This document shows, piece after piece, positions 1-7,067 of a stretch of 22,019 bases of DNA. The notes under the pieces were generated by a model, which ran no database searches, was not told the DNA's origin, and saw only the letters and a list, made by a program, of their open reading frames with translations. A program made the translations under genes and the position numbers. The stretch spans positions 239,034 through 261,052 of the forward strand of contig NZ_GL890840.1 in NCBI RefSeq assembly GCF_000211815.1, read 5' to 3'. The first letter of the stretch is position 1, and each line of letters starts with the position of its first letter. The stretch comes from Moorena producens 3L (lineage in GTDB: Bacteria; Cyanobacteriota; Cyanobacteriia; Cyanobacteriales; Coleofasciculaceae).

Positions 1-398
1 TCCTAATTATTTTCTTAGGAATTGTCTTCTACACGCCCATAATGATTGCTGATGCTGTCAAGTTTATCCCTGATGAAATGCTGAATGTGGCTTACACCTT
101 GGGGGCGAATCGGGTTGATGTATTATTTCGAGTGATTCTACCAGCAACTCTACCAAATATTATTGATACGATGCGGGTTAATGTTGCTGGTGCCTGGAAT
201 TTTCTGGTGATTGCGGAATTAATTGCTGCTGAAAATGGTTTGGGCTTCAAGATTATCTATTTTCAACGATTCCTAGAGACAGATAAAGTGCTCTTTTGTA
301 TTTTAGTGATTGGATTGATTGGGTTGATGCTGGATTTTGCGTTTAGGTGGCTTTTTCGATTAACTGTTCCTTGGTCGGAGCAATTTGTTGAGCGTTAA
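1..398 (+). CDS. ABC transporter permease, nitrate/sulfonate/taurine type (3' end only)
   Basis: This is the last ~132 codons of an inner-membrane permease subunit. The reading frame is open to the window edge (first full codon at base 3), so the true start lies outside. The EAA loop that contacts the ATPase is visible: a run reading AYTLGANRVDVLFRVILPA, with the conserved G and the I-LP signature. Two hydrophobic segments follow, NVAGAWNFLVIAELIAA and a second one around VLFCILVIGLIGLMLDFAF, as in the C-terminal half of the SsuC/TauC/NrtB family (usual length ~250-280). Such permeases pair with a periplasmic binding protein and an ATPase to import nitrate, sulfonates, taurine or similar small anions; the substrate cannot be told from this fragment. 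The partner genes are presumably upstream. It converges with the peptidase gene ending at 664. Confidence 0.88.
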   Translation, partial: LIIFLGIVFYTPIMIADAVKFIPDEMLNVAYTLGANRVDVLFRVILPATLPNIIDTMRVNVAGAWNFLVIAELIAAENGLGFKIIYFQRFLETDKVLFCILVIGLIGLMLDFAFRWLFRLTVPWSEQFVER

Positions 399-417
399 AG
401 GTTTAAGCTTTAAGGTT

Positions 418-522
418 GTTCGCGTAGCGTGGCCTTTTGGCCAAGGTTTAATCAGCTTGAATGTTGAATGTTGAATGTTGAATGTTGAACGTTGTTCGCG
501 TAGCGTGGCCTTTTGGCCAAGG
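418..522. repeat. Two identical 29-bp elements flanking a TTGAATG heptamer array
   Basis: Bases 418-446 and 494-522 are identical; each starts GTTCGCGTAGCGTGGCC and contains the small palindrome TGGCCTTTTGGCCA. Between them lie 4.7 copies of TTGAATG (457-489). A diverged inverted copy of the element is at 9993-10020, and a degenerate one near 2684-2712. They resemble dispersed repeats common in Moorena/Lyngbya-type genomes (recalled, not searched). Confidence 0.85.
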
Positions 523-552
523 GTAAGCATTCAGCTGATAGCTTCAGATATT

Positions 553-655
553 TTCCCGATTCCCGATTCCCGATTCCCGATTCCCGATTCCCGATTCCCG
601 ATTCCCGATTCCCGATTCCCGATTCCCGATTCCCGATTCCCGATTCCCGATTCCC
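553..655. repeat. Heptamer tandem array, TTCCCGA x 14.7
   Basis: Uninterrupted perfect heptamers for 103 bases, in the gap between two convergent genes and ending only 8 bases before the peptidase stop. This is a short tandemly repeated repetitive (STRR) sequence of the kind known in cyanobacteria. Because 7 is not a multiple of 3, the array reads as a stop-free heptapeptide repeat in several frames, which creates false open frames on both strands. Confidence 0.95.
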
Positions 656-663
656 AGCGCAGC

Positions 664-1986
664 TTACCAAACCCTACCTGAGTTTATAGGTTGACTGAGG
701 GTTCCAGGCCCAGAGGCAGTAGTGGATTTTAAAACTGCGATCGCTCTTCCGTATTGAGGATCCTTACTAGTGCCACGCCATCCCGGTTGACTAGATAGCA
801 GTTGCCGTTGCTCAAGGGTCAACTCTTGGCGAATATCGGGCACAATTCCTTTCAAACTAATATCTTCACCACTGGGTAGGTAGTAACGAGAGACGGTCAC
901 CGTTAAACCCGAACCATCGGATAAGGCATGGACAGACTGGACAGCGGCTTTACCAAAGGTGCGAGAACCGATAACAGTAGCGCGTTTGTTATCTTTCAGA
1001 GCACCAGTTAGAATCTCACTAGCACTAGCGGAGTTACCATCCACTAGAATTGCTAAGGGCAGATTGGTCAAGGCCGTTCGATTAGCCGTGTATGCCTGTT
1101 TGCCACCGATCCGGTCTATAGTGCTAACAATTTCCCCCTCTTGCATCCACATCCGGGCAATTTCAATACTGGAAAAAAGCAATCCGCCTGGATTCCCCCG
1201 CAGATCTAGGACATAAGCATTCACCTTCTGCTGATTGAGGTTCCTAATTGCCCGTTGCATTTGTTCAGCTGCATGGGAACTAAATTCATTTAAACTGATA
1301 TAACCCACTCGCAGATTCCCTTCCTGCTTGACGCTGTAACGAACAGAGGGGATTTCTATCTGAGCTCGAGTTAGTTCTATTTCAAAGATGCCCTGTCCTG
1401 GTCGGGCAATCCGCAGAGTCACTGATGACCCCACTTTACCCCGGATTAGATTCGAGGCATCTTCGAGACTTAACCCTTTGGTAGGTTTGCTATCTACCGC
1501 TAAAATCCTATCCCCAGCTTGAAGACCTCCCTTAAAGGCTGGGGAATTTTCAATCGGTTCAATGATTAACGGGGTCTCCGTCTGCTTTTCTATTTCCATG
1601 CGAATACCCACACCAGACAGTTCACCAACAGTTTGGTTTGTCAAGGCTTGGAACTGTTCTGGCACTAAAAAGCGGGTGTAGGGGTCTTCTAAGGTTTCTA
1701 GGGCTTTCCTAATCGCTTTGTAGGCTTCTTCTTTTGAAGCGTAGTTTCTGCTCAGGAGTTCATGTCTAGTCGCTTGCCAGTCAACTTGGTTAAAGGTGTT
1801 ATCGACATATTCCCGATTGACAGTTTGCCAAACTTCATCAACAATCGTTTTAGGGCTATCCTGAAATGCTACAACCACAGAGCTACCATTAATCGGTGTC
1901 GCCCAAGACCAAACTGCTGTGGTTGCGATCGCTCCAGTGAAGAGAACACGTTTGAGTCGGGGGAAGTTTGTCAGGGATTGTCTCAT
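664..1986 (-). CDS. C-terminal processing peptidase, S41 family (Ctp, tail-specific protease)
   Basis: 440 residues, starting with ATG at 1986. An N-terminal hydrophobic stretch (about residues 13-40) suggests export across or anchoring in the thylakoid or plasma membrane. A PDZ domain follows (about 118-208, with ELSGVGIRMEIE and GLQAGDRILAVD), then the S41 catalytic core. The Ser/Lys dyad is visible: SASE with nucleophile Ser321, and FGK with Lys346, spaced 25 residues apart as in E. coli Prc and the plant and algal D1 protease. LDLRGNPGGLL (260-270) is the usual core strand. Cyanobacteria carry several Ctp paralogues; CtpA matures the D1 protein of photosystem II. The opening SPKTIVDEVWQTVNREYVD and the overall length look to me more like the CtpB/CtpC branch, but I cannot settle this without alignment, so no symbol is given. 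It stands alone, with a 770-base repeat-bearing gap upstream. Confidence 0.93.
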   Translation of the reverse strand: MRQSLTNFPRLKRVLFTGAIATTAVWSWATPINGSSVVVAFQDSPKTIVDEVWQTVNREYVDNTFNQVDWQATRHELLSRNYASKEEAYKAIRKALETLEDPYTRFLVPEQFQALTNQTVGELSGVGIRMEIEKQTETPLIIEPIENSPAFKGGLQAGDRILAVDSKPTKGLSLEDASNLIRGKVGSSVTLRIARPGQGIFEIELTRAQIEIPSVRYSVKQEGNLRVGYISLNEFSSHAAEQMQRAIRNLNQQKVNAYVLDLRGNPGGLLFSSIEIARMWMQEGEIVSTIDRIGGKQAYTANRTALTNLPLAILVDGNSASASEILTGALKDNKRATVIGSRTFGKAAVQSVHALSDGSGLTVTVSRYYLPSGEDISLKGIVPDIRQELTLEQRQLLSSQPGWRGTSKDPQYGRAIAVLKSTTASGPGTLSQPINSGRVW

Positions 1987-2216
1987 GGATATAAGGCGGC
2001 AAATTACTTAATTACTTAATTTATTTAGTTTTTTATAATTATTGATGTTTTTGTTGGCCAACTCTAGGATTGCCCATGGCTATGAGCTACTGATACTACT
2101 TAGGTGTGACTACCAATCCTACTGATGATAATAACGAAAAAAAATTATTTTCTAGTTTTAGTTTCTGATCTGATATACTAAAAAGATATTCCTAATGTCG
2201 GCTGATGCCGCAAACT

Positions 2217-2299
2217 TAGTCACCAAGTTCCAGTCACTAAGTTTTAGTCACTAAGTTTTAGTCACCAAGTTTTAGTCACTAAGTTTTAGTCACTAAGTT
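2217..2299. repeat. 14-bp direct repeats, AGTCACTAAGTTTT x ~6
   Basis: Six head-to-tail units of 14 bases (the first is one base longer), varying only at AGTCAC(T/C)AAG and at the ends. Unlike the other arrays in the window the period is 14, not 7-9, and the unit resembles a regulator half-site or iteron in spacing. It lies about 230 bases upstream of the peptidase start. No function can be assigned from sequence. Confidence 0.88.
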
Positions 2300-2483
2300 A
2301 CAAGAGAGGCTAAAGTTTTTAATATACGATTGAATAGTCTAATTATAATATACTGAAATTCAGCAACTATGGCATACTGCCGTTGTGCCAGTTCCAAAAC
2401 TGAACTGTTCTGGGTACACAGACTGACCTAGCGATCGCAAAATAATCACTAACTTATCTGCCAGCTCAGGTTACCCGATCACG

Positions 2484-2532
2484 AGTCGGGAGTCGGGAGT
2501 CGGGAGTCGGGAATCGGGAATCGGGAATCGGG
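2484..2532. repeat. Mixed heptamer array: AGTCGGG x4 then AATCGGG x3
   Basis: Seven contiguous heptamers that switch once from AGTCGGG to AATCGGG (G to A at one position). The same two variants occur as pure or mixed arrays elsewhere in the window (553, 5007, 8964, 15988, 17919). Confidence 0.93.
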
Positions 2533-2756
2533 ATGCAGCGCAAACCTAAGGGGGTTACTCCCATGAGCGACTGCATCGCTATTGCCTATTGCTAGCATGC
2601 CTATTGCCTTAAAAGGATAAGCAATATTGCTCAAAGGTTGCTGAGAATTGCTCTATCTTGTAAGCAGTCAGCTATCAGCCATTCCCGTAGCGTAACCAAA
2701 AGGCCAAGGCGAATGGTCAACTACTGATCGCTGACTGCTGACTGCTGAGTATCTGT

Positions 2757-3032
2757 CTAACCACCAGCAACAGCTGTGACAATACTCACTTCATCCCCAT
2801 CGTTGAGTTTTGTTTCTGTATTTTCCAACAACCGGATATCTTCCCCGTTCACGTAGAGATTCAAGAATCGACGGGGTTTACCCTGCTCATCGCACAGCCG
2901 TTGTTTAATTCCAGGACAATTACTTTCCAGAGATTCGATCAGTTCAGAAACATTCGTTCCCTGACATTCTACTGTTGCTTGCTCTTGGGTATATTTTTGC
3001 AGAGGAGTAGGAATTAAAACTTTTACAGCCAT
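2757..3032 (-). CDS. MoaD/ThiS-family sulfur-carrier protein, CysO-like, downstream of threonine synthase
   Basis: 91 residues from the ATG at 3032. The frame opens nine codons further up with a TTG at 3059, but the ATG gives the family's normal N-terminus (MAVKVLIPT). It is a small beta-grasp ubiquitin-like protein ending in VAGG. The C-terminal Gly-Gly is the residue pair that family members adenylate and convert to a thiocarboxylate to carry sulfur. The block FLNLYVNGEDIRLLENTETK and the terminus AVAGG recall Mycobacterium CysO, the carrier for O-phosphoserine-dependent cysteine synthesis, more than molybdopterin-synthase MoaD (recalled similarity). It is downstream of thrC on the same strand, 268 bases away across a repeat-filled spacer, so cotranscription is possible but unproven. 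No adenylating enzyme or JAMM peptidase partner is in the window. Confidence 0.88.
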   Translation of the reverse strand: MAVKVLIPTPLQKYTQEQATVECQGTNVSELIESLESNCPGIKQRLCDEQGKPRRFLNLYVNGEDIRLLENTETKLNDGDEVSIVTAVAGG

Positions 3033-3059
3033 AATCAATATCTTGCTTTGAATTCTCAA

Positions 3060-3300
3060 TTTTCAAGGTTTAATGGTAAACCATCAGCTATCAGCGTGTC
3101 GCGTATCAGTTATCAGCGTGTCGCGTATCAGTTATCAGCATTCAGCTATCAGCATTCAGCTATCAGCTATCAGTTATCAGCTTATGGGTTATCACAGGCT
3201 AGAAGCCTGTGCCACCACGCTACTAGATCGGTGCTTTTGAGTAAAATAGGCTGACCACTGACCGCTGACTGCTGACTGCTGACTGCTGACTGCTGACTGC
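3060..3300. repeat. Repeat-filled spacer between thrC and the sulfur-carrier gene
   Basis: The spacer is nearly all repeat. ATCAGC/TATCAGT-type units, including two copies of AGCGTGTCGCGTATCAGTTA, run from 3080 to 3182. A perfect hairpin CACAGGCT-AGA-AGCCTGTG lies at 3193-3211. GACTGCT heptamers (about five) run from 3264 to 3300 up to the thrC stop codon. No start codon or gene is supported here. Confidence 0.85.
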
Positions 3301-4605
3301 TTAAACTAAAACTTGTTGCCATTCCAGACGGTCTAGGGTGTTAGCCCGCTCTAATGCTTGCTCAAAATTGTCTAGTTTTGGTTCAATTACCAAAGGTTCA
3401 CCCACATAGCCTTGAACTGCTTCTTGGGTCTTCAAGCCATTACCAGTGATGTAGGCTACTGTAGTTTCATCGGGGTCAATTTTACCAGCTTCTACCAGCT
3501 TCTTGAGTACAGCAATTGTAGTACCTCCTGCGGTTTCGGTGAAAATTCCTTCAGTTTCTGCCAGCAACTTCATCCCTTCGATAACTTCTGCATCAGTGAC
3601 GGATTCAATGTTTCCGTTAGTTTTATGAGCTATTTCTAGAGCATAGATGCCGTCGGCTGGGTTTCCAATCGCAATGGATTTAGCAATGGTGTTGGGCTTG
3701 ACTGGAGTAATAAAGTCCCGTCCTTCTTTGAAAGCTTGAGCGATTGGGGAGCAACCTTCTGCTTGAGCACCACTGAAGCGCACTGATTTATCATCCACTA
3801 GACCGACTTTGACGAATTCTTGGAAGCCTTTGTAGATTTTGGTGTATAGGGAACCTGATGCCAAGGGAGCAACAACATGGTCCGGTAGTTGCCAACCTAG
3901 TTGTTCAGCCACTTCAAAGCCCAGAGTTTTAGAACCTTCTGAATAGTAGGGACGTAGGTTAATGTTCACAAATCCCCAACCGTGGCTGTTAGCTACTTCA
4001 CAACAGAGGCGGTTGACTTGGTCGTAGTTGCCTTTGACTGCCATTAATGTGGGGTTGTAAATCAGAGTGCCCATCACTTTACCCGCTTCCAGGTCAGCAG
4101 GGATAAACACGCAGCAGTCGAGTCCCGCATGGGCTGCGATCGCAGCAGTAGAATTCGCTAAGTTTCCAGTACTAGCACAGGATACCGTTGAGAAGCCTAA
4201 CTCCCGTGCTCTACTTAGAGCTACTGATACCACCCGGTCTTTGAAGCTCAGGGTGGGCATGTTGACCGCATCATTTTTAATGTAGAGATTTTTTAACCCT
4301 AAGCGTCTAGCCAAGCGAGTCGATTTCACTAACGGAGTCATTCCCGTACCAACATCAATATAGTTATCAGTGGCAAGGGGTAAGAAAGAACGATAGCGCC
4401 AGATGGATTTCGGACCTGCCTCAATGCTCTGCCGGGTTACATGGCGTCTAAGGATATCGTAGTCATATTTTACTTCCAACGGACCAAAGCATTCCTCACA
4501 AACGTGCATTGCCTTGGGCTCATACTCCGCACCACACTCTTTACACTTCAACTTGGTAAATGCGGTAGATGTCTGGGTTTTGGGAGTAATTGTGGCTTGG
4601 CTCAT
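3301..4605 (-). CDS. thrC: Threonine synthase
   Basis: 434 residues, ATG at 4605. It converts O-phospho-L-homoserine to L-threonine and phosphate, the last step of threonine synthesis, in the cytosol, with pyridoxal phosphate. A CxxC...CxxC zinc-ribbon-like segment (residues 21-39, CKECGAEYEP onward) precedes the fold-type II PLP core, as in cyanobacterial and plant-like ThrC. The PLP-binding lysine is in TLSFKDRV (Lys122). The substrate loop GTGMTPLVKS (87-95), STGNLANSTAA and a TETAGGTT motif near the C-terminus are all present. Length is normal for the bacterial family. Upstream of the start, the block TCTCTAATTACG is repeated directly (4612-4635) and a perfect hairpin lies at 4691-4709; either could affect expression, but no known leader is recognised. 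Downstream on the same strand is the sulfur-carrier gene. Confidence 0.95.
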   Translation of the reverse strand: MSQATITPKTQTSTAFTKLKCKECGAEYEPKAMHVCEECFGPLEVKYDYDILRRHVTRQSIEAGPKSIWRYRSFLPLATDNYIDVGTGMTPLVKSTRLARRLGLKNLYIKNDAVNMPTLSFKDRVVSVALSRARELGFSTVSCASTGNLANSTAAIAAHAGLDCCVFIPADLEAGKVMGTLIYNPTLMAVKGNYDQVNRLCCEVANSHGWGFVNINLRPYYSEGSKTLGFEVAEQLGWQLPDHVVAPLASGSLYTKIYKGFQEFVKVGLVDDKSVRFSGAQAEGCSPIAQAFKEGRDFITPVKPNTIAKSIAIGNPADGIYALEIAHKTNGNIESVTDAEVIEGMKLLAETEGIFTETAGGTTIAVLKKLVEAGKIDPDETTVAYITGNGLKTQEAVQGYVGEPLVIEPKLDNFEQALERANTLDRLEWQQVLV

Positions 4606-4690
4606 GGGTATATCTCTAATTACGCTCTCTAATTACGTTCAGTCAAGACTTGATCAAAAGTAACATACCTCAAAATGTCCGTCAAACATA

Positions 4691-4709
4691 CCCGACTTTT
4701 TTAGTCGGG
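4691..4709. other. Perfect 7-bp hairpin in the thrC upstream region
   Basis: CCCGACT-TTTTT-AGTCGGG, 86 bases upstream of the thrC ATG. The loop is five T on the plus strand, and no U-run follows the stem on either strand, so it is not a typical intrinsic terminator. It may be a dispersed palindrome or a thrC leader structure. Confidence 0.55.
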
Positions 4710-4818
4710 ATTAATTGCAGGGGTTAAAGATTAACCATTAACCAGTCAAAATTACTGTCAATTGAGATACAAACGTTTGGTTCGATTAGTGATACACGGC
4801 TGTGTGTAGGGAACAGGA

Positions 4819-4995
4819 AATAGGCAAGAGGCAAGAGGCAAGAGGCAAGAGGCAAGAGGCAAGAGGCAATAGGCAATAGGCAAGAGGAACCCACCCCTAA
4901 CCCCTCCCAGGAGGGGAAGGCAAGAGGCAATAGGCACCCACCCCTAACCCCTCCCAGGAGGGGAAGGCAAGAGGCAATAGGCAAGAGGCAATAGT
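4819..4995. repeat. GGCAAGA/GGCAATA heptamer array carrying two 47-bp tandem units
   Basis: Heptamers of AGGCAAG and AGGCAAT fill this stretch. Within it, bases 4889-4935 and 4936-4982 are identical 47-bp tandem units. Each begins with a 30-bp element containing the palindrome CCCCTCC-CA-GGAGGGG (4889-4918 and 4936-4965). The same 30 bp occurs at 8995-9024 inside a different heptamer array. Confidence 0.92.
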
Positions 4996-5002
4996 AATCC
5001 CC

Positions 5003-5060
5003 CCGACTCCCGATTCCCGATTCCCGATTCCCGATTCCCGATTCCCGACTCCCGACTCTC
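5003..5060. repeat. Heptamer array, CGATTCC with CGACTCC edges
   Basis: About eight contiguous heptamers. The central ones read GATTCCC and the outer ones GACTCCC, then a diverged GACTCTC. The array is inside the divergent spacer upstream of the gamma-glutamyltransferase gene. Confidence 0.92.
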
Positions 5061-5158
5061 GACTTCCAACTCCCTAGTAGCGCTGGTGGAAACCGTTATA
5101 GTATCTTTCCGAAAGCGGAAAATCATTTCCAATCTCTCACTATTCGATCAACTATCCT

Positions 5159-6901
5159 ATGGGCAAGATCGCCAGAAAATATAAATTCATCATCATTTGC
5201 CTCACTACTCTAATTTTCATTAGTGCTGGCAGTGCCTCTGCTCAAGACACAGTTATCTTTAGCAGAAAAGATATCTTTCATCCCGTTATTGCTAACAACG
5301 GTATGGTTTCCTCTCAAGAACGCTATGCCTCACAAGCTGGTTTAGCGGTTTTAAAAGAAGGTGGCAATGCTGTTGATGCTGCGGTAACCATTGGGTTTAC
5401 CCTAGCGGTAACCTTACCGCGAGCTGGGAATCTCGGTGGCGGTGGCTTTATGCTCTTACATCTGGCCAAGGATAACCAAACCATTGCTATTGATTATCGG
5501 GAGAAAGCACCACTAGCTGCTACTCGTGATATGTTTCTGGACAATAATGGTGAGGTTGACCCAGAAAAGTCTCGATACAGTTATTTATCTGTTGGTGTTC
5601 CTGGTACCGTAGCTGGGTTAACCATGGCACTGGAAAAATACGGCACTATTTCCTTAGAACGGGCATTACAACCAGCTATAGAATTAGCAGAAAAAGGGTT
5701 CCCAGTTTCTGAAGATTTGTTCCGCTCTCTGAGAGACGTTAAGAAACGAATGCAGTCTTATGAGGCGAGTATGGCTATTTTTTATAAGCCAGGAGGTGTC
5801 CTTTATCAGGTAGGGGAAATCTTAGTACAAAACGATTTAGCCCGTAGTTTAAAGCTAATTGCTAAACATGGGGCTAAAGCCTTTTATGAAGGTGCGATCG
5901 CATCGGCTATCGTAGCAGACATGGAAGCCAATGGTGGTCTGATTACCAAAGAGGATTTAGCTACCTACAAGCCCGTGATTCGAGAGCCGATTCGAGGCAC
6001 TTATCGGGGCTATGAGATTTATTCTATGCCACCTCCAAGCTCTGGGGGTATCCATCTGGTGCAGATGTTGAATACTTTAGAAGCCTTTCCGATTCGGAAA
6101 CTGGGACATAATACTGCCCAAACCATTCATTTAATGGCGGAAAGTATGAAGTTAGCCTATGCTGACCGTTCTAAATTTCTAGGAGATCCTGACTTTGTTC
6201 CCGTTCCTGTTGCTGAATTAACCTCTAAAACCTATGCTGAACGAATCCGTCAACGGATTAATCCCTATCGAGCAACTCCCAGTTCAGAAATTGCCCCTGG
6301 TAATCCTACTCAACGGGTAGAAAGCAATGATACCACCCATTATTCAGTGATGGATAAGTATGGCAATGCTGTTGCTAATACCTATACTTTAAACTTTAGC
6401 TATGGCAGTAAAATTACAGTACCGGGAACGGGTATTCTCCTCAACAATGAAATGGATGATTTTTCAGCTAAGCCAGGGGTACCCAATGCTTATGGATTAA
6501 CTGGAGCAGAATTCAATGCAATAGCACCGGAAAAAAGGATGCTGAGTTCTATGACTCCAACAATTGTGCTCAAAGATGGTAAGTCGTATCTGGTCACTGG
6601 CAGTCCAGGGGGGAGTAGGATTATTACCACCGTTTTGCAATTGATTATGAATGTAATTGATCACCAGCTCAATATTGCTACAGCTACTAATGCCATTCGG
6701 GTACATCATCAATGGTTACCGGATCAACTTTTTGTAGAACAGGATTTAAATGGTGATACAATCCAGTTATTGAAGTATAAAGGATATAAGATTTCGGTGC
6801 GTAATGCTATGGGGAGTACCCAGAGTATCATGTACATTAACAATTCATTTGAAGGTGCATCTGATCCTCGCAAACCTGGTGCCTTAACCTTAGGTTATTA
6901 A
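5159..6901 (+). CDS. ggt: Gamma-glutamyltransferase (glutathione hydrolase), periplasmic
   Basis: 580 residues, the same length as E. coli GGT and alignable by eye along its whole length. It removes or transfers the gamma-glutamyl group of glutathione and related peptides. A signal peptide is clear: basic MGKIARKYK, hydrophobic IIICLTTLIFISAG, cleavage after ASA (about residue 28), so it acts in the periplasm. The N-terminal half has EGGNAVDAAV, NLGGGGFM and the substrate-binding Arg114 in DYREKAP. The autocleavage site is intact: the nucleophile is the first Thr of TTHYSV (Thr392), which becomes the N-terminus of the small subunit. The lid-loop sequence and MDDFSAKPGVPN are present, as in the E. 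coli enzyme. GSPGGSRIITTVLQ and the ending LTLGY are also conserved. It is a single gene, with repeat DNA on both sides. Nothing suggests inactivation. Confidence 0.97.
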   Translation: MGKIARKYKFIIICLTTLIFISAGSASAQDTVIFSRKDIFHPVIANNGMVSSQERYASQAGLAVLKEGGNAVDAAVTIGFTLAVTLPRAGNLGGGGFMLLHLAKDNQTIAIDYREKAPLAATRDMFLDNNGEVDPEKSRYSYLSVGVPGTVAGLTMALEKYGTISLERALQPAIELAEKGFPVSEDLFRSLRDVKKRMQSYEASMAIFYKPGGVLYQVGEILVQNDLARSLKLIAKHGAKAFYEGAIASAIVADMEANGGLITKEDLATYKPVIREPIRGTYRGYEIYSMPPPSSGGIHLVQMLNTLEAFPIRKLGHNTAQTIHLMAESMKLAYADRSKFLGDPDFVPVPVAELTSKTYAERIRQRINPYRATPSSEIAPGNPTQRVESNDTTHYSVMDKYGNAVANTYTLNFSYGSKITVPGTGILLNNEMDDFSAKPGVPNAYGLTGAEFNAIAPEKRMLSSMTPTIVLKDGKSYLVTGSPGGSRIITTVLQLIMNVIDHQLNIATATNAIRVHHQWLPDQLFVEQDLNGDTIQLLKYKGYKISVRNAMGSTQSIMYINNSFEGASDPRKPGALTLGY

Positions 6902-7009
6902 CATAGCATTTACTTTAGCAATCCGTGTAGGAATTGTGGGAGTTTTTGATCGTAAGTTCCCTACGGTGCGCGTTCACCCTTAGCTTTTAAAAAGCGCGGG
7001 GTCGCACCG

Positions 7010-7057
7010 CTCCCTACTCCCTACTCCCTACTCCCTACTCCCTACTCCCTACTCCCT
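7010..7057. repeat. Heptamer array, CTCCCTA x ~7
   Basis: 48 bases of CTCCCTA units, ending 10 bases before the ATG at 7068. It leaves almost no room for a conventional promoter or leader, so the next gene either starts further in or is transcribed through the array. Confidence 0.94.
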
Positions 7058-7067
7058 TTGCTATTAC

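Larger units (their letters stand above)
1987..2756. other. 770-base intergenic region between two minus-strand genes, repeat-bearing
   Basis: No convincing gene on either strand. The part next to the peptidase (1987-2200) is AT-rich and must hold that gene's promoter on the minus strand; I cannot pick one box with confidence. It then holds a 14-bp direct-repeat array (2217-2299), a HIP1 site (2431-2438), a mixed heptamer array (2484-2532), a degenerate copy of the GTAGCG/GGCCAAGG element near 2684-2712, and GACTGCT-type heptamers just past the sulfur-carrier stop (about 2728-2748). Confidence 0.7.
4606..5158. other. 553-base divergent intergenic region between thrC and the gamma-glutamyltransferase gene
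   Basis: It contains both divergent promoters plus repeats. From the left: a 12-bp direct repeat (4612-4635), a perfect hairpin (4691-4709), unique AT-rich sequence to about 4815, then GGCAAGA/GGCAATA heptamers interrupted by two copies of a 30-bp palindromic element (4819-4995), a GATTCCC/GACTCCC array (5003-5060), and about 95 unique bases before the start at 5159. TTATAGT at 5096-5102 may be a -10 box, followed by a 6-bp hairpin TTTCCG-AAAG-CGGAAA (5106-5121) that would then lie in the leader. Confidence 0.6.

Noticed and set aside
452..681. Open frames on both strands reading heptapeptide repeats (PIPDSRF, ESGIGNR)
   Set aside because: They are translations of the TTCCCGA array; a 7-base unit without stops is open in several frames. 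The same applies to frames at 3048-3254, 4724-5132, 10886-11089 and 17611-18007.
959..2019. Plus-strand open frames of 85 codons opposite the processing peptidase
   Set aside because: They lie wholly opposite or across the start of a gene with intact catalytic motifs, with no start signals and no protein-like sequence.
3032..3059. Longer N-terminus of the sulfur-carrier protein from a TTG at 3059
   Set aside because: The extra nine residues are absent from the normal family N-terminus, and the ATG at 3032 fits the beta-grasp start MAVKVLI.
4691..4709. Intrinsic terminator
   Set aside because: The T-run is in the loop, not after the stem, on either strand, and the hairpin lies upstream of thrC rather than downstream of a gene.
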